64,000 nt of DNA from the NCBI GenBank assembly GCA_964457945.1, contig CAYWFX010000003.1, positions 1 through 64,000 on the forward strand. The letters run 5' to 3'. This DNA comes from PHAA01 sp964457945. GTDB taxonomy: Bacteria > Bacillota > Syntrophomonadia > Syntrophomonadales > Syntrophomonadaceae. Positions 35,150 to 43,485 of the stretch are shown one piece after another. The notes under the pieces were generated by a model. It did no database searches. It worked only from the letters and a program-made list of their open reading frames with translations, and was not told the DNA's origin. The translations under genes were made by a program, and so were the position numbers. Each line of letters begins with the position of its first letter. Position 1 is the stretch's first letter.

Positions 35150-35785
35150 CTAGCGGAATCCAGTATATATAAAATAAATTCCCAACCCCAATAAGAAAAC
35201 CCCACAAGCAAGTAGGATAAAATTATAAATACCCTGGCTGATAAAGCGGCGCCCCCCAGTCACTGCAAGAGACACTAAGGAATACCAGCCTAAGTCTGCA
35301 AATATATGTCCGCTGTAAAATGAAGCTAGCCCTATGGTTCCGCTTTTCATCGCCAGACTTATATAGCTGAGGCCTACGGTAGCCCACCATAAATGCCACA
35401 AAGGGTTGGCCAGACTGAAGGTGATCCCAGCTACTACTGGATGAATACGTATTACCTGTTTCCCGGATGCCTGAATAGCATCTAAAGAAATGTGTCCACC
35501 CAGAGCATCCCGACTCATATTAAAACCCATAAATATTAGAAATGCCCCACCCATAACCCCAATCACACTGGTAACATCAGCTCTGGTCAAGAATGATGCC
35601 AGGCCTTCCAATAAGGCCAATACCAGTACAAGTTCCAGGATGGCATGACCCAAGACCATTAATGGGCCAGCCCAAAATCCACGCCGAATGCTTTCAGCAA
35701 TTGATGCGGTCAGAAATGGACCGGGCATCATAGCCCCTGATAAACCCACGATAAACGCTGTTGCAAACAATGCTCCGACTTCCAT
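35150..35785 (-). CDS. LysE family transporter
   Basis: 211 residues, about six transmembrane helices, with family motifs GLSGAMMPGPFLTASIAESI near the N-terminus and FSLANPLWHLWW in the middle. Likely exporter of an amino acid or other small molecule. The gene is bracketed by short direct repeats. Confidence 0.85.
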   Translation of the reverse strand: MEVGALFATAFIVGLSGAMMPGPFLTASIAESIRRGFWAGPLMVLGHAILELVLVLALLEGLASFLTRADVTSVIGVMGGAFLIFMGFNMSRDALGGHISLDAIQASGKQVIRIHPVVAGITFSLANPLWHLWWATVGLSYISLAMKSGTIGLASFYSGHIFADLGWYSLVSLAVTGGRRFISQGIYNFILLACGVFLLGLGIYFIYTGFR

Positions 35786-35930
35786 TTAATACTCTTCCCT
35801 ATCCAATGATAAGCAAAATAAATATGCCTCAATACGCTATTACCAATTATCGTATAGAGGCGGTGTTTTTTCCAACTTATTTTTCGAGGTAAACCCGGAA
35901 GATGATGTTGAGGAATACAGAATAGGTGTT

Positions 35931-35993
35931 AAGGGGGGCGGGGTTATCGACAAAATTTAACTAAAGGATATCTCAATAACCCCGTCCTTAATG
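35931..35993. repeat. direct repeat, right copy, within a long hairpin
   Basis: AAGGGGGGCGGGGTTATCGA followed by CAAAATTTAACT repeats the copy at 35093. Here it is also the left arm of a hairpin: GGCGGGGTTAT pairs with ATAACCCCGTC at 35976-35988, which may terminate the 58-residue regulator gene. Confidence 0.6.
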
Positions 35994-35994
35994 C

Positions 35995-36171
35995 TTATAC
36001 AGGCTCGTAATAACAATTTTTCGGTGAACGTATTTTTTCTTCACTTTTTAGTTTTTTAATTATTTTATCTACTACTTTTTTGTCCAGCCCCGTTGATTCT
36101 GCAATTCCTTTAGCATTCATCGGTGCTCCTGCCTTATTAAAGGCATCTAAAACCTTTGCTTCATTTTCCAT
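35995..36171 (-). CDS. small winged-helix protein, 58 residues
   Basis: Minus-strand ATG at 36169-36171 with AAAGGAG upstream, stop TAA at 35995-35997. The protein (MENEAKVLDAFNKAGAPMNA, then KGIAESTGLDKKVVDKIIKK, then LKSEEKIRSP and a Tyr-Tyr end) has the pattern of a single winged-helix DNA-binding unit like small MarR/ArsR-type proteins in Clostridia. It is complete but shorter than common ORF cut-offs. Role unknown. Confidence 0.75.
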   Translation of the reverse strand: MENEAKVLDAFNKAGAPMNAKGIAESTGLDKKVVDKIIKKLKSEEKIRSPKNCYYEPV

Positions 36172-36483
36172 TCTGAAAACTCCTTTCGATACATTATGGT
36201 GTCAGTCACCTAACCGTCTAAATTTCTCATTTAATTCTACTGGATAGCTTAGTTCTTATTCAAGGTACGTCTTACAAATATGCTTTGGATATTTGCTCAA
36301 ATGCATCTTTTAAAATAACCCCTAGAAATTCAGCTTGTTCGAAAAGCTTGTGGATGGTTGGTCGGGTAGACTGGTGCTAACTTTTTTTTAAAAATGACAC
36401 AAAGTACTTGACTTATTTGTTTACAAATGTAAACTATAAATATCGTTTACATTTGTAAACAAATTAATGCCTGGAGGTCGCGC
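36172..36483. other. intergenic region, 312 bp
   Basis: Divergent spacer between the small winged-helix gene and the BlaI-type gene. The right part holds the promoter and two operators at 36409-36460. Nothing else was recognised. Confidence 0.5.
36409..36460 (+). promoter_or_regulatory. promoter with two BlaI-type operators
   Basis: TTGACT (36409-36414) and TAAACT (36431-36436) are 16 bases apart. GTTTACAAATGTAAAC (36419-36434) covers the promoter and its reverse complement GTTTACATTTGTAAAC lies at 36445-36460. Each has 7-base arms around a TACA-n2-TGTA core, the form bound by BlaI/MecI repressors. Confidence 0.8.
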
Positions 36484-36882
36484 ATGAGTATTCCTAAAAT
36501 ATCCGATGCTGAATGGGAAGTTATGAAGCTGATTTGGAAAAAAAGTCCGATAAGTTCTGAAGAAATAATACTTTCCCTGTCCAGCAAAATGGAATGTTCC
36601 GATCAAACTATAAAAACGTTTATTAACCGGCTGCTAAAAAAAGGTGCGGTAGGCTTTGAAAAGTTGGGACGAAGTTACTCATACTATCCCCTGGTTTCTG
36701 AAAAGGATTGTATAAGAGCGGAAAGCTGTTCATTTTTAGAAAGAGTATATGATGGAGCCGTAGGCATGCTTTTTTCAAGCTTTATCGAAGATGAAAATTT
36801 GTCGGACAAGGAGATTGAAAGGCTTCAGCAACTCCTGGAAAAGAAGAAAAAACAGAGCCCGCCACCGGACAAGAAAAGGTAA
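36484..36882 (+). CDS. BlaI/MecI/CopY family repressor
   Basis: 132 residues. GGAGG precedes the ATG. The N-terminal winged helix (ISDAEWEVMKLIWKKSPISS and DQTIKTFINRLLKKGAVGFEKL) is typical of the family, followed by a dimerisation tail that a BlaR1 protease would cleave. Two BlaI-type operators cover its promoter. The receptor gene follows 55 bases downstream. Confidence 0.93.
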   Translation: MSIPKISDAEWEVMKLIWKKSPISSEEIILSLSSKMECSDQTIKTFINRLLKKGAVGFEKLGRSYSYYPLVSEKDCIRAESCSFLERVYDGAVGMLFSSFIEDENLSDKEIERLQQLLEKKKKQSPPPDKKR

Positions 36883-36937
36883 TGTCTATAACGACGGATT
36901 AACTGGCGGAGTGTTTATAGGAGAGAGGACTTAACTA

Positions 36938-38647
36938 ATGAATGCCGTGATTCTGGTTTTTTTGCACATAATTTATGCTTCAATTATAGCCAGCGTGCTC
37001 ATTGCGCTACTACTAATACTGAAAAAGACTTTGCGCAGTCGCATCTCAGCTCGTGTTTTTCATATTTTATGGTTATTGATTTTCATGCGGCTCTTGATGC
37101 CAATTCAGCTTCAAAGCCCGGTAAGCATATCCAACCTGATTCCACAAAGAATGCAGATTCTGACCAGCTATCAGGACAACGAATTATTGAACATGGACCT
37201 TCCCTCTTCATACCAATCTTTGATCAAACCAGAAGAAGGTTCTGCTGATAGCCAGGCGTCAGATAAAGCACCTGCAAACAGAATCCCTTTTAATATTCAA
37301 CTCCTCTTATTACTGGGCATCCCTTATATCTGGATGGTTGGATGTGCGGTTTCGGTATTGTTATCTCTAGCTCTTGCCATCAGGTTTAAAAGCAGGCTTA
37401 AAGGTTCTAAAAAAGTTTCGGATACCGCAATCCTATTACTGGCGGAGCAGTGCTGTGAAAAACTTCAGATCAAGAGGAAAATCCCCATATACATGAATTC
37501 ATTCTTCAAGAGTCCTTGTATATCGGGTGTTATCCATCCCGCCATTTACTTGCCAGAGGATATTAGAATACAGGTTAATCCTGACCAGTTACAGCACATC
37601 CTCTTACATGAACAGGGCCATTACAAGAGAGGGGATCTAATCTTCAACATCATTTCGATCCTGGCCGCCATAATCCACTGGTTTAACCCCCTGGTATGGC
37701 TGGCGATAAAAGAGATGCGGCATGATCGAGAGCTAGCCTGCGACACGCTTGTGCTGGAGGTTTTGGGGGAACCCAATGCAATCCCCTACGGAATGACCAT
37801 TTTGGATTTATCCCGCTTGTTTTCCCATATGCATAGACAGGCGAATCTCATAAGCTTCAACGAAACTAGCGGTCAAGTGGAAAGGAGAATCAAAATGATA
37901 CAGAGGTTTAAAAAAGGCTCTTATAAGCTATCGGTTCTGGCTATCGTATTATGCATAGCAGCGGGGGCGGTTATTCTTACCGATACCGTCAGTAAAAAGC
38001 CTTCCCCAAGCGGCATGGTTAGTATATTAAACAATGAGCGTATTAAAGACAAATTAGTGGTTATTGATCCGGGGCATGGCGGAGATGACTTCGGTGCCAT
38101 CTACCCCTCCGATAGAACTGATCCCAGCCTCATTCAGGTAAAGGAAAAGGACTTGAATCTGGATATCTCGCTCAAATTATATGAAATGCTGCAGAAATCG
38201 GGAATAAGGGTAGAGATGACTCGCCAGGATGACCGCATTCTGACACTGGACGATAGAGTTAACATGGCCAATGGTGAAAAGGCCGCACTGCTTTTAAGTA
38301 TTCACAACAATAGTGCACTAAAAGGCGAGGCTAATGGGACTTCAACCTCCTTCTTTTCCGCCGGTAAGAAAACCCAGGGAATAGATAGTAAAAGACTCGC
38401 TGAACTTCTTCAAAATGAACTGCTAAGTCAATTACAGACTTCTAATTCAGGAATAAAAGAGCTTAATATTAAAGTACTCAGGGAAACAATAATGCCGGCG
38501 GTCAGTGTAGATGTGGGTTATATTTCCAATGAATCGGATAGAAAGAACCTTATGGATGAAACATTCAGACTCAAAGCGGCGCAGGCTTTATATAATGGTG
38601 TTATATCGTCTTTAAATGAGATGGTTTCTGAACCAGTAAGATCATAA
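36938..38647 (+). CDS. BlaR1-like M56 metallopeptidase fused to an N-acetylmuramoyl-L-alanine amidase domain
   Basis: 569 residues. Three membrane segments lie in residues 1-150, then a cytoplasmic M56 zinc peptidase (HEQGH at 224-228, later Glu in MRHDRELACD), then a fourth membrane helix (LSVLAIVLCIAAGAVILTD). Residues about 370-560, which should be outside the cell, form an amidase_3 domain: VVIDPGHGGDDFGA (His380), KEKDLNLD, LLSIHNNS and SVDVGYISNESD. The final catalytic Glu of the family is Asp525 here. BlaR1 normally has a penicillin-binding sensor in that place. This suggests a receptor that binds peptidoglycan fragments and cleaves BlaI inside; inferred. Confidence 0.88.
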   Translation: MNAVILVFLHIIYASIIASVLIALLLILKKTLRSRISARVFHILWLLIFMRLLMPIQLQSPVSISNLIPQRMQILTSYQDNELLNMDLPSSYQSLIKPEEGSADSQASDKAPANRIPFNIQLLLLLGIPYIWMVGCAVSVLLSLALAIRFKSRLKGSKKVSDTAILLLAEQCCEKLQIKRKIPIYMNSFFKSPCISGVIHPAIYLPEDIRIQVNPDQLQHILLHEQGHYKRGDLIFNIISILAAIIHWFNPLVWLAIKEMRHDRELACDTLVLEVLGEPNAIPYGMTILDLSRLFSHMHRQANLISFNETSGQVERRIKMIQRFKKGSYKLSVLAIVLCIAAGAVILTDTVSKKPSPSGMVSILNNERIKDKLVVIDPGHGGDDFGAIYPSDRTDPSLIQVKEKDLNLDISLKLYEMLQKSGIRVEMTRQDDRILTLDDRVNMANGEKAALLLSIHNNSALKGEANGTSTSFFSAGKKTQGIDSKRLAELLQNELLSQLQTSNSGIKELNIKVLRETIMPAVSVDVGYISNESDRKNLMDETFRLKAAQALYNGVISSLNEMVSEPVRS

Positions 38648-38688
38648 AACACAGTTCAGACCCCAGGTTATTGTACAAATGCTACTTC

Positions 38689-38713
38689 CAGACCTTCGGG
38701 TCTGTTTTTTTTT
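38689..38713 (+). terminator. Rho-independent terminator
   Basis: CAGACC, TTCG tetraloop, GGTCTG, then nine T. It ends the BlaI/BlaR1-amidase transcript. Confidence 0.93.
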
Positions 38714-38767
38714 GTTATAAATCTCGCCGTGTTCGCACATAAATAATAGGAACGGAGGTGATTGAAT

Positions 38768-40102
38768 TTGCAGAAGCGGATAAGATGGCTGGCGCTTTTC
38801 TTCTTCATTATATATATTTCTGTTCCAGGGATCTGTCTGCAGAAGGCGATGGCAGCTGCACCACCTCTGATCTACAGCATTCAGGTGGATAGTACGGTAA
38901 CGGCTGGGACAGCATCGCATATCATCCGGGGAATTAAGACCGCGGAGGAAAACGGGGTGGAGGCGGTGGTGATTACCCTGGATACTCCGGGAGGCCTGGT
39001 TTCTGCCACTCTGGATATTATTGAGGCGGTGTCAGCTTCAAAGGTGCCCGTGGTTACTTTTGTTACTCCGCGTGGGGCCATTGCCGCGTCGGCGGGGACG
39101 TATATTCTCTTGAGCGGGAACCTGGCTGCCATGTCGCCTGGAACTACCTGCGGAGCGTCGATGCCGGTGAAGTCGAGCAGCACGGGAGAAATCAGGGCGG
39201 TCGACCAGAAGACTATTAGTTTTATGGCGGAACATATGAAGAGCCTGGCTAGCTTACGGGGACGACCGACCGACCTGGCGGAGCGCTTTGTGAAGGAGAA
39301 CCTGAGCCTTAATAACCGGGACGCCTTGGCGCAAGGGGTGATAGATTTTGAGGCTGCAACTTTGGAGGAACTGCTGCAGAAAGTGGATGGTAAGACGGTA
39401 CAGACCGGAGAAGGGCAGCACACTTTGCATACTGCTGGGGCCAGGGTGGAGAACCTGGAAATGAATATTAACGAACGCCTGGTTCATGTGATCAGCAACC
39501 CCATGCTGGCTATGCTCCTGGTGATGATCGGTATCTATGGACTGATTATCGCTATCACTGCACCGGGCTTTTTCGTGCCGGAAATTCTGGGTTCCATCTG
39601 CCTAATCCTAGGTCTTTACGGAATGGGACTTTTCGAGGTGAACCTGACCGCCGGCATTTTAATTGTATTAGGGGTTGGCCTCCTGGCTGCAGAAGCTTTT
39701 ACTCCCGCCCTCGGCATTCTGGGGGTAGGTGGAATTGCGAGCATCGTTTTGGGTATTCTTTTTTTCCCGGTCGAGCCCCTCCTGCCGTTGACCTGGTGGG
39801 CTTCCTTTCGGGCTATGGCTATCGGTATTGGGGTAGTAGGAGCGGCTCTTCTGGCGGTGATCGTGAGAGGGATTTGGCGGCTGCGGCGGCTGCGGCCGAG
39901 CCATGGGGAGATGGAATTTACCGGTCGGGTGGGACTTGTAATGAGGAACCTGGATCCTCTGGGCCTAGTACGGGTGCAGGGTGAGATATGGCAGGCTCGA
40001 TCTCGGGATGAGCAGAAGATTGTGGAGGGAACCAGGGTGAGGATTCTGGAAAAAGCAGGACTTATCTTGGTGGTGGAACCTGTTGCTGATTCTTTAGATT
40101 GA
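38768..40102 (+). CDS. NfeD family membrane-bound serine protease (ClpP class)
   Basis: 444 residues. TTG at 38768 gives a 9-base gap to GGAGG; the TTG at 38762 is too close. After a signal peptide comes a ClpP/SppA-like protease domain (ITLDTPGGLVSATLDI, FVTPRGAIAASAGTYILL with the probable catalytic Ser), then four membrane helices and a C-terminal OB-fold NfeD domain (GRVGLVMRNLDPLGLVRVQG). Such NfeD1b proteins work with stomatins, and a stomatin gene follows by 22 bases. GC content and codon use are visibly higher than in flanking genes. Confidence 0.92.
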   Translation: MQKRIRWLALFFFIIYISVPGICLQKAMAAAPPLIYSIQVDSTVTAGTASHIIRGIKTAEENGVEAVVITLDTPGGLVSATLDIIEAVSASKVPVVTFVTPRGAIAASAGTYILLSGNLAAMSPGTTCGASMPVKSSSTGEIRAVDQKTISFMAEHMKSLASLRGRPTDLAERFVKENLSLNNRDALAQGVIDFEAATLEELLQKVDGKTVQTGEGQHTLHTAGARVENLEMNINERLVHVISNPMLAMLLVMIGIYGLIIAITAPGFFVPEILGSICLILGLYGMGLFEVNLTAGILIVLGVGLLAAEAFTPALGILGVGGIASIVLGILFFPVEPLLPLTWWASFRAMAIGIGVVGAALLAVIVRGIWRLRRLRPSHGEMEFTGRVGLVMRNLDPLGLVRVQGEIWQARSRDEQKIVEGTRVRILEKAGLILVVEPVADSLD

Positions 40103-40124
40103 TGAAAAGATGGGAGGAAATATC

Positions 40125-40877
40125 ATGTCAATGCTGGCCCCGTTATTAAACGTAGTAGTGATAATTGTCGTTTTGGTAATTTTACTGAGTATGGCAGTGA
40201 AGATTATACCTGAATACGAACGAGCAGTGCTCTTTCGCCTGGGCAGGCTAGGTGGGGTGCGTGGACCTGGCCTGATTCTGATTATTCCATTTATTGACCA
40301 GATTATCCGGATGTCCTTGCGGACCATCGTGTTCGACGTACCGCCCCAGGAGGTCATCACCCGTGATAATGTTTCCTGTAAGGTAAACGCAGTGCTCTAT
40401 TACCGGGTGGTGGAACCGGACAAAGCGGTAGTGAATGTGGAACGCTTTCATGAAGCGACCAACCAGTTGGCGCAAACCACCCTGCGCAGCGTAACAGGTA
40501 CCGCCGATTTAGATACTATCCTATCCCAGAGGGAAAAGCTGAATGAAACCATCCAGCATATTGTAGATGAATCTACCGAACCCTGGGGGATCAAGGTAAC
40601 GGCAGTGGAGATAAAGGATGTGACCCTGCCCCAGGAAATGCACCGGGCTATCGCCCGCCAGGCCGAAGCGGAGCGCAATCGCCGCGCAGCCGTCATCCAG
40701 GCTCAGGGTGAGCGTCAGGCTGCCGAGGAGTTAGCTAATGCGGCAGAGATTTTAGTTAAGAGTCCCGGAGCGCTGACGGTTCGAATGCTGCGCTCCCTCT
40801 CCGAGTTATCCAATACCCAGAATACCACCATTCTCTTCCCTCTACCCATGGAGCTTGGTCAACTCCTGCCCAAATAG
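40125..40877 (+). CDS. slipin / stomatin family protein (SPFH domain)
   Basis: 250 residues; ATG at 40125 with GGGAGGAA upstream. One N-terminal membrane helix, then the SPFH/band-7 domain (IIPEYERAVLFRLGRLGGVRGPGLILIIP, and VSCKVNAVLYYRVVEPDKAV) and a helical tail rich in Glu/Arg/Ala. Stomatins assemble in membrane microdomains, and their C-termini are cleaved by NfeD partners. Same GC-rich codon use as the NfeD gene. Confidence 0.94.
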   Translation: MSMLAPLLNVVVIIVVLVILLSMAVKIIPEYERAVLFRLGRLGGVRGPGLILIIPFIDQIIRMSLRTIVFDVPPQEVITRDNVSCKVNAVLYYRVVEPDKAVVNVERFHEATNQLAQTTLRSVTGTADLDTILSQREKLNETIQHIVDESTEPWGIKVTAVEIKDVTLPQEMHRAIARQAEAERNRRAAVIQAQGERQAAEELANAAEILVKSPGALTVRMLRSLSELSNTQNTTILFPLPMELGQLLPK

Positions 40878-40936
40878 CTTTGGGTCATACTACCAGGTTC
40901 TGGCTATATATGAAGCGATCACTCTTTATGATTAAA

Positions 40937-40976
40937 CGGGCTAAAATCTCATGATGATTTTAGCCCGCTCATTTTT
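40937..40976 (+). terminator. Rho-independent terminator
   Basis: CGGGCTAAAATC (40937-40948) pairs with GATTTTAGCCCG (40956-40967), then CTCATTTTT. Ends the NfeD/stomatin operon. Confidence 0.85.
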
Positions 40977-41090
40977 GCATATATCCCTTGAAAAAGGATT
41001 AATCTAACCAGTCCTTAATATCAACTTAAGGTAAACTGTAGACACTGTAATTGATAAAGTGGGATGTTAATTAATTTTGAGAGCTTATTA

Positions 41091-41723
41091 TTACCCAACT
41101 TTCTGACCGACAACTAGAAATATGGTAAAAGGTCGCATTCCGCCCGGTACAAATCTAACTATCTCGGCTGCAGTCCGAAACTCAATATTATCAAATCCTA
41201 GTTCCTCAAAGGTCCGACGCATTGTGTCTCGATCAAATCCGAAGTGAAATATCCCTTCATAGTAGCCGTGGAACAGACCTTGATCAGGGTCTAAATCAGC
41301 AATGCAGAGATAGCCATTGGGAGCAGCTATTTTGCAGAACTGTTCGAGGAGAGGCTTGGTTTCTCTTACATGATGCAGGGTCATACTACTTACTATCAGA
41401 TCATACGAGCCTTCCAGAACGTCACCGTGTTCGATATCCAGTTGTTGGGTTGTGATGTTGGTAATATTTTGACTCTCGATTTTCTTATTGAGAACTTCCA
41501 GCATTCCGGCAGAACTGTCAACCGCCACTATGGAAGCGACAAACGGCTGCAATCGCAGGGTTACAAGTCCGGTTCCACAACCGAAATCTAAAACATTCAT
41601 ATTAGAGTTCAGACTGATTACGTCTAATATTGTATTAGCAATATTGTTGGCCATCTTAACCCTTCCAGGAACTTCGTCCCAGGTGGCCGCATCTTTATTA
41701 AAATCCCTATTTTCAGTGTTCAG
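41091..41723 (-). CDS. class I SAM-dependent methyltransferase, probable CTG start
   Basis: 210 residues if the CTG at 41721-41723 is used; it lies 7 bases after a perfect GGAGG, and the frame is closed by a TAA just upstream. The first ATG (41654) would drop the segment NRDFNKDAATWDEVPGRVKM, which looks like the normal N-terminus of this family. The SAM-binding loop is VLDFGCGTGLVTLRL, with later VDSSAGMLEVL and SSMTLHHVRETKP. Substrate unknown. Gene stands alone on the minus strand. Confidence 0.8.
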   Translation of the reverse strand: MNTENRDFNKDAATWDEVPGRVKMANNIANTILDVISLNSNMNVLDFGCGTGLVTLRLQPFVASIVAVDSSAGMLEVLNKKIESQNITNITTQQLDIEHGDVLEGSYDLIVSSMTLHHVRETKPLLEQFCKIAAPNGYLCIADLDPDQGLFHGYYEGIFHFGFDRDTMRRTFEELGFDNIEFRTAAEIVRFVPGGMRPFTIFLVVGQKVG

Positions 41724-41911
41724 AGCAATACCTCCATCCTGTTCAGATTAATACCTATAAGAAATTGTAGCGCATTTTAGAAGAACTGTGAACTGTGCGA
41801 TTACGTTTCACAACGCATATTGGATGGCTAATAAATATATGTATTGGTTGTTGTTTAGACGTTTTATTTCAGTATATAATGAAATTGGATTAATCCAATG
41901 GAGTGATTGGC

Positions 41912-43429
41912 ATGAGGATAACAATTAACAGAGAGATTGATACACCTATTTATATGCAGATTTTCGAGCAGGTACGCAGACAAATCATCTCCGGTGAAAT
42001 TATACCGGGTTTTCGGCTTCCGCCGGAAAGAAAACTGGCTGAGAGCCTGGGTGTTAATAGAACAACCGTTTTGAATGCTTACCGGGAATTAAAAGCTGAG
42101 GGTCTGGTTGGTTCACGTGTGGGTCAGGGAACTATTGTTCTGGCATGTCTTCAGGATGAATTGACATCAGCTGGCGACAAACTGCCCGAGCCTTCCTGGA
42201 ATCAGATCTTCAGTATCTATTCAAATGGAATTGACTCGCATATCGTTAAAGACTTACTTACTTTAGCCAGCAGAAAAGATGTGATTTCTTTTGCTACCGG
42301 AATTGCTTCTCCGGAAACAGGTCCTATAGAAGCCTTGCAGGGAATTGAACATGAATTAATTAGCCAAAAGAATTACAAGGCATTGCTCCATTCCCCGACA
42401 GAAGGCTTTACTTCACTTCGCGAAGCTATATGCGGTTTAATGCAGAAACGAGGGGTATATTGCCAATTTGATGAGGTAATGCTGCTTTCCGGTTCACAGC
42501 AGGGGATAGATTTGACGGCTAGAATATTGCTTGATCCGGGCGATATAGTTATCGTGGAGGAGCCCTCGTTTTTTCCTGCGATACAATCGTTTAAAGCAAT
42601 TGGAGCCAGAGTTGTGGGAATTCCGACTGATGATAAGGGCATGCGGGTTGATTTACTGGAGCAGCTCCTGCAAAGATACCGGCCCAAGCTGATATATACC
42701 ATCCCCAATTTCCATAACCCAACTGGCGCCGAAATGGAGTTGGAGAGAAGAAGGCGACTGGTTGAACTAGCCTATAAATACCGGGTCCTTATTCTTGAGG
42801 ATGATGCTTATGGAGATCTTTGTTATGAGGGTCATACCCTTCCTACCCTTAAGTCCATGGATAACCAGGGTTATGTTATTTATTTAAGCACATTTTCCAA
42901 GAACATATATTCAGGTTTAAGGTTGGGATGGATGGCAGCGCATAAGAAGGCAGTAATAAAATTTGCAGCTGCCAAGCAGATAATGGATTTGCATTCCAGC
43001 AGCCTATCTCAATGGATAGTAGAAAGGTTTATTGTAAATGGAGGGCTCGACCGGCATATTCCTAAAATTTGCAGGGAATATCAGGTAAAAAGGGATACCA
43101 TGTACGATGCACTGGTAAAATATGCTCCGGCAGATTTGATATGGAACAGACCCAGGGGGGGGTATTACATTTGGTGTAAGCTGCCAATGAAAGTTTCAGC
43201 CTCCAAGCTGGTTGCCAAAGCCGCAGAGCGCAAGGTGGTTTTCGTTCCCGGTACTGCTTTTTTTACAACTGATCAAGGTGACAATTATATACGCTTAAAC
43301 TTCACCTTTGTAGCCCTAAAGGATATATCCGAAGGGATACAAAGATTATGTGAGGCTATGAAAGAGCTAATTGAGAAGTATGATGACTTTGAGGGTAATA
43401 GCAATATGGAAATCAATCCTATTGTTTGA
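41912..43429 (+). CDS. MocR-type regulator/aminotransferase (GntR-PLP)
   Basis: 505 residues; ATG at 41912 with GGAG upstream. Residues 1-75 are a GntR winged helix (PIYMQIFEQVRRQIISGEIIPGFRLPPERKLAE), and the rest is a type I aminotransferase with FSKNIYSGLRLGW around the PLP lysine and IPNFHNPTG. MocR proteins are PLP-sensing transcription factors, some keeping transaminase activity. A related aminotransferase without the DNA-binding part follows after 56 bases and is the likely target or partner. Confidence 0.93.
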   Translation: MRITINREIDTPIYMQIFEQVRRQIISGEIIPGFRLPPERKLAESLGVNRTTVLNAYRELKAEGLVGSRVGQGTIVLACLQDELTSAGDKLPEPSWNQIFSIYSNGIDSHIVKDLLTLASRKDVISFATGIASPETGPIEALQGIEHELISQKNYKALLHSPTEGFTSLREAICGLMQKRGVYCQFDEVMLLSGSQQGIDLTARILLDPGDIVIVEEPSFFPAIQSFKAIGARVVGIPTDDKGMRVDLLEQLLQRYRPKLIYTIPNFHNPTGAEMELERRRRLVELAYKYRVLILEDDAYGDLCYEGHTLPTLKSMDNQGYVIYLSTFSKNIYSGLRLGWMAAHKKAVIKFAAAKQIMDLHSSSLSQWIVERFIVNGGLDRHIPKICREYQVKRDTMYDALVKYAPADLIWNRPRGGYYIWCKLPMKVSASKLVAKAAERKVVFVPGTAFFTTDQGDNYIRLNFTFVALKDISEGIQRLCEAMKELIEKYDDFEGNSNMEINPIV

Positions 43430-43485
43430 AGATCCACTTATTAAGTAATGAGCGATTGTTCGTTTTATATTATGGAGGTGTTGGT

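Noticed and set aside
38881..39423. 180-codon minus-strand frame inside the NfeD gene
   Set aside because: Caused by high GC at third positions of the NfeD gene; no ribosome site or domain.
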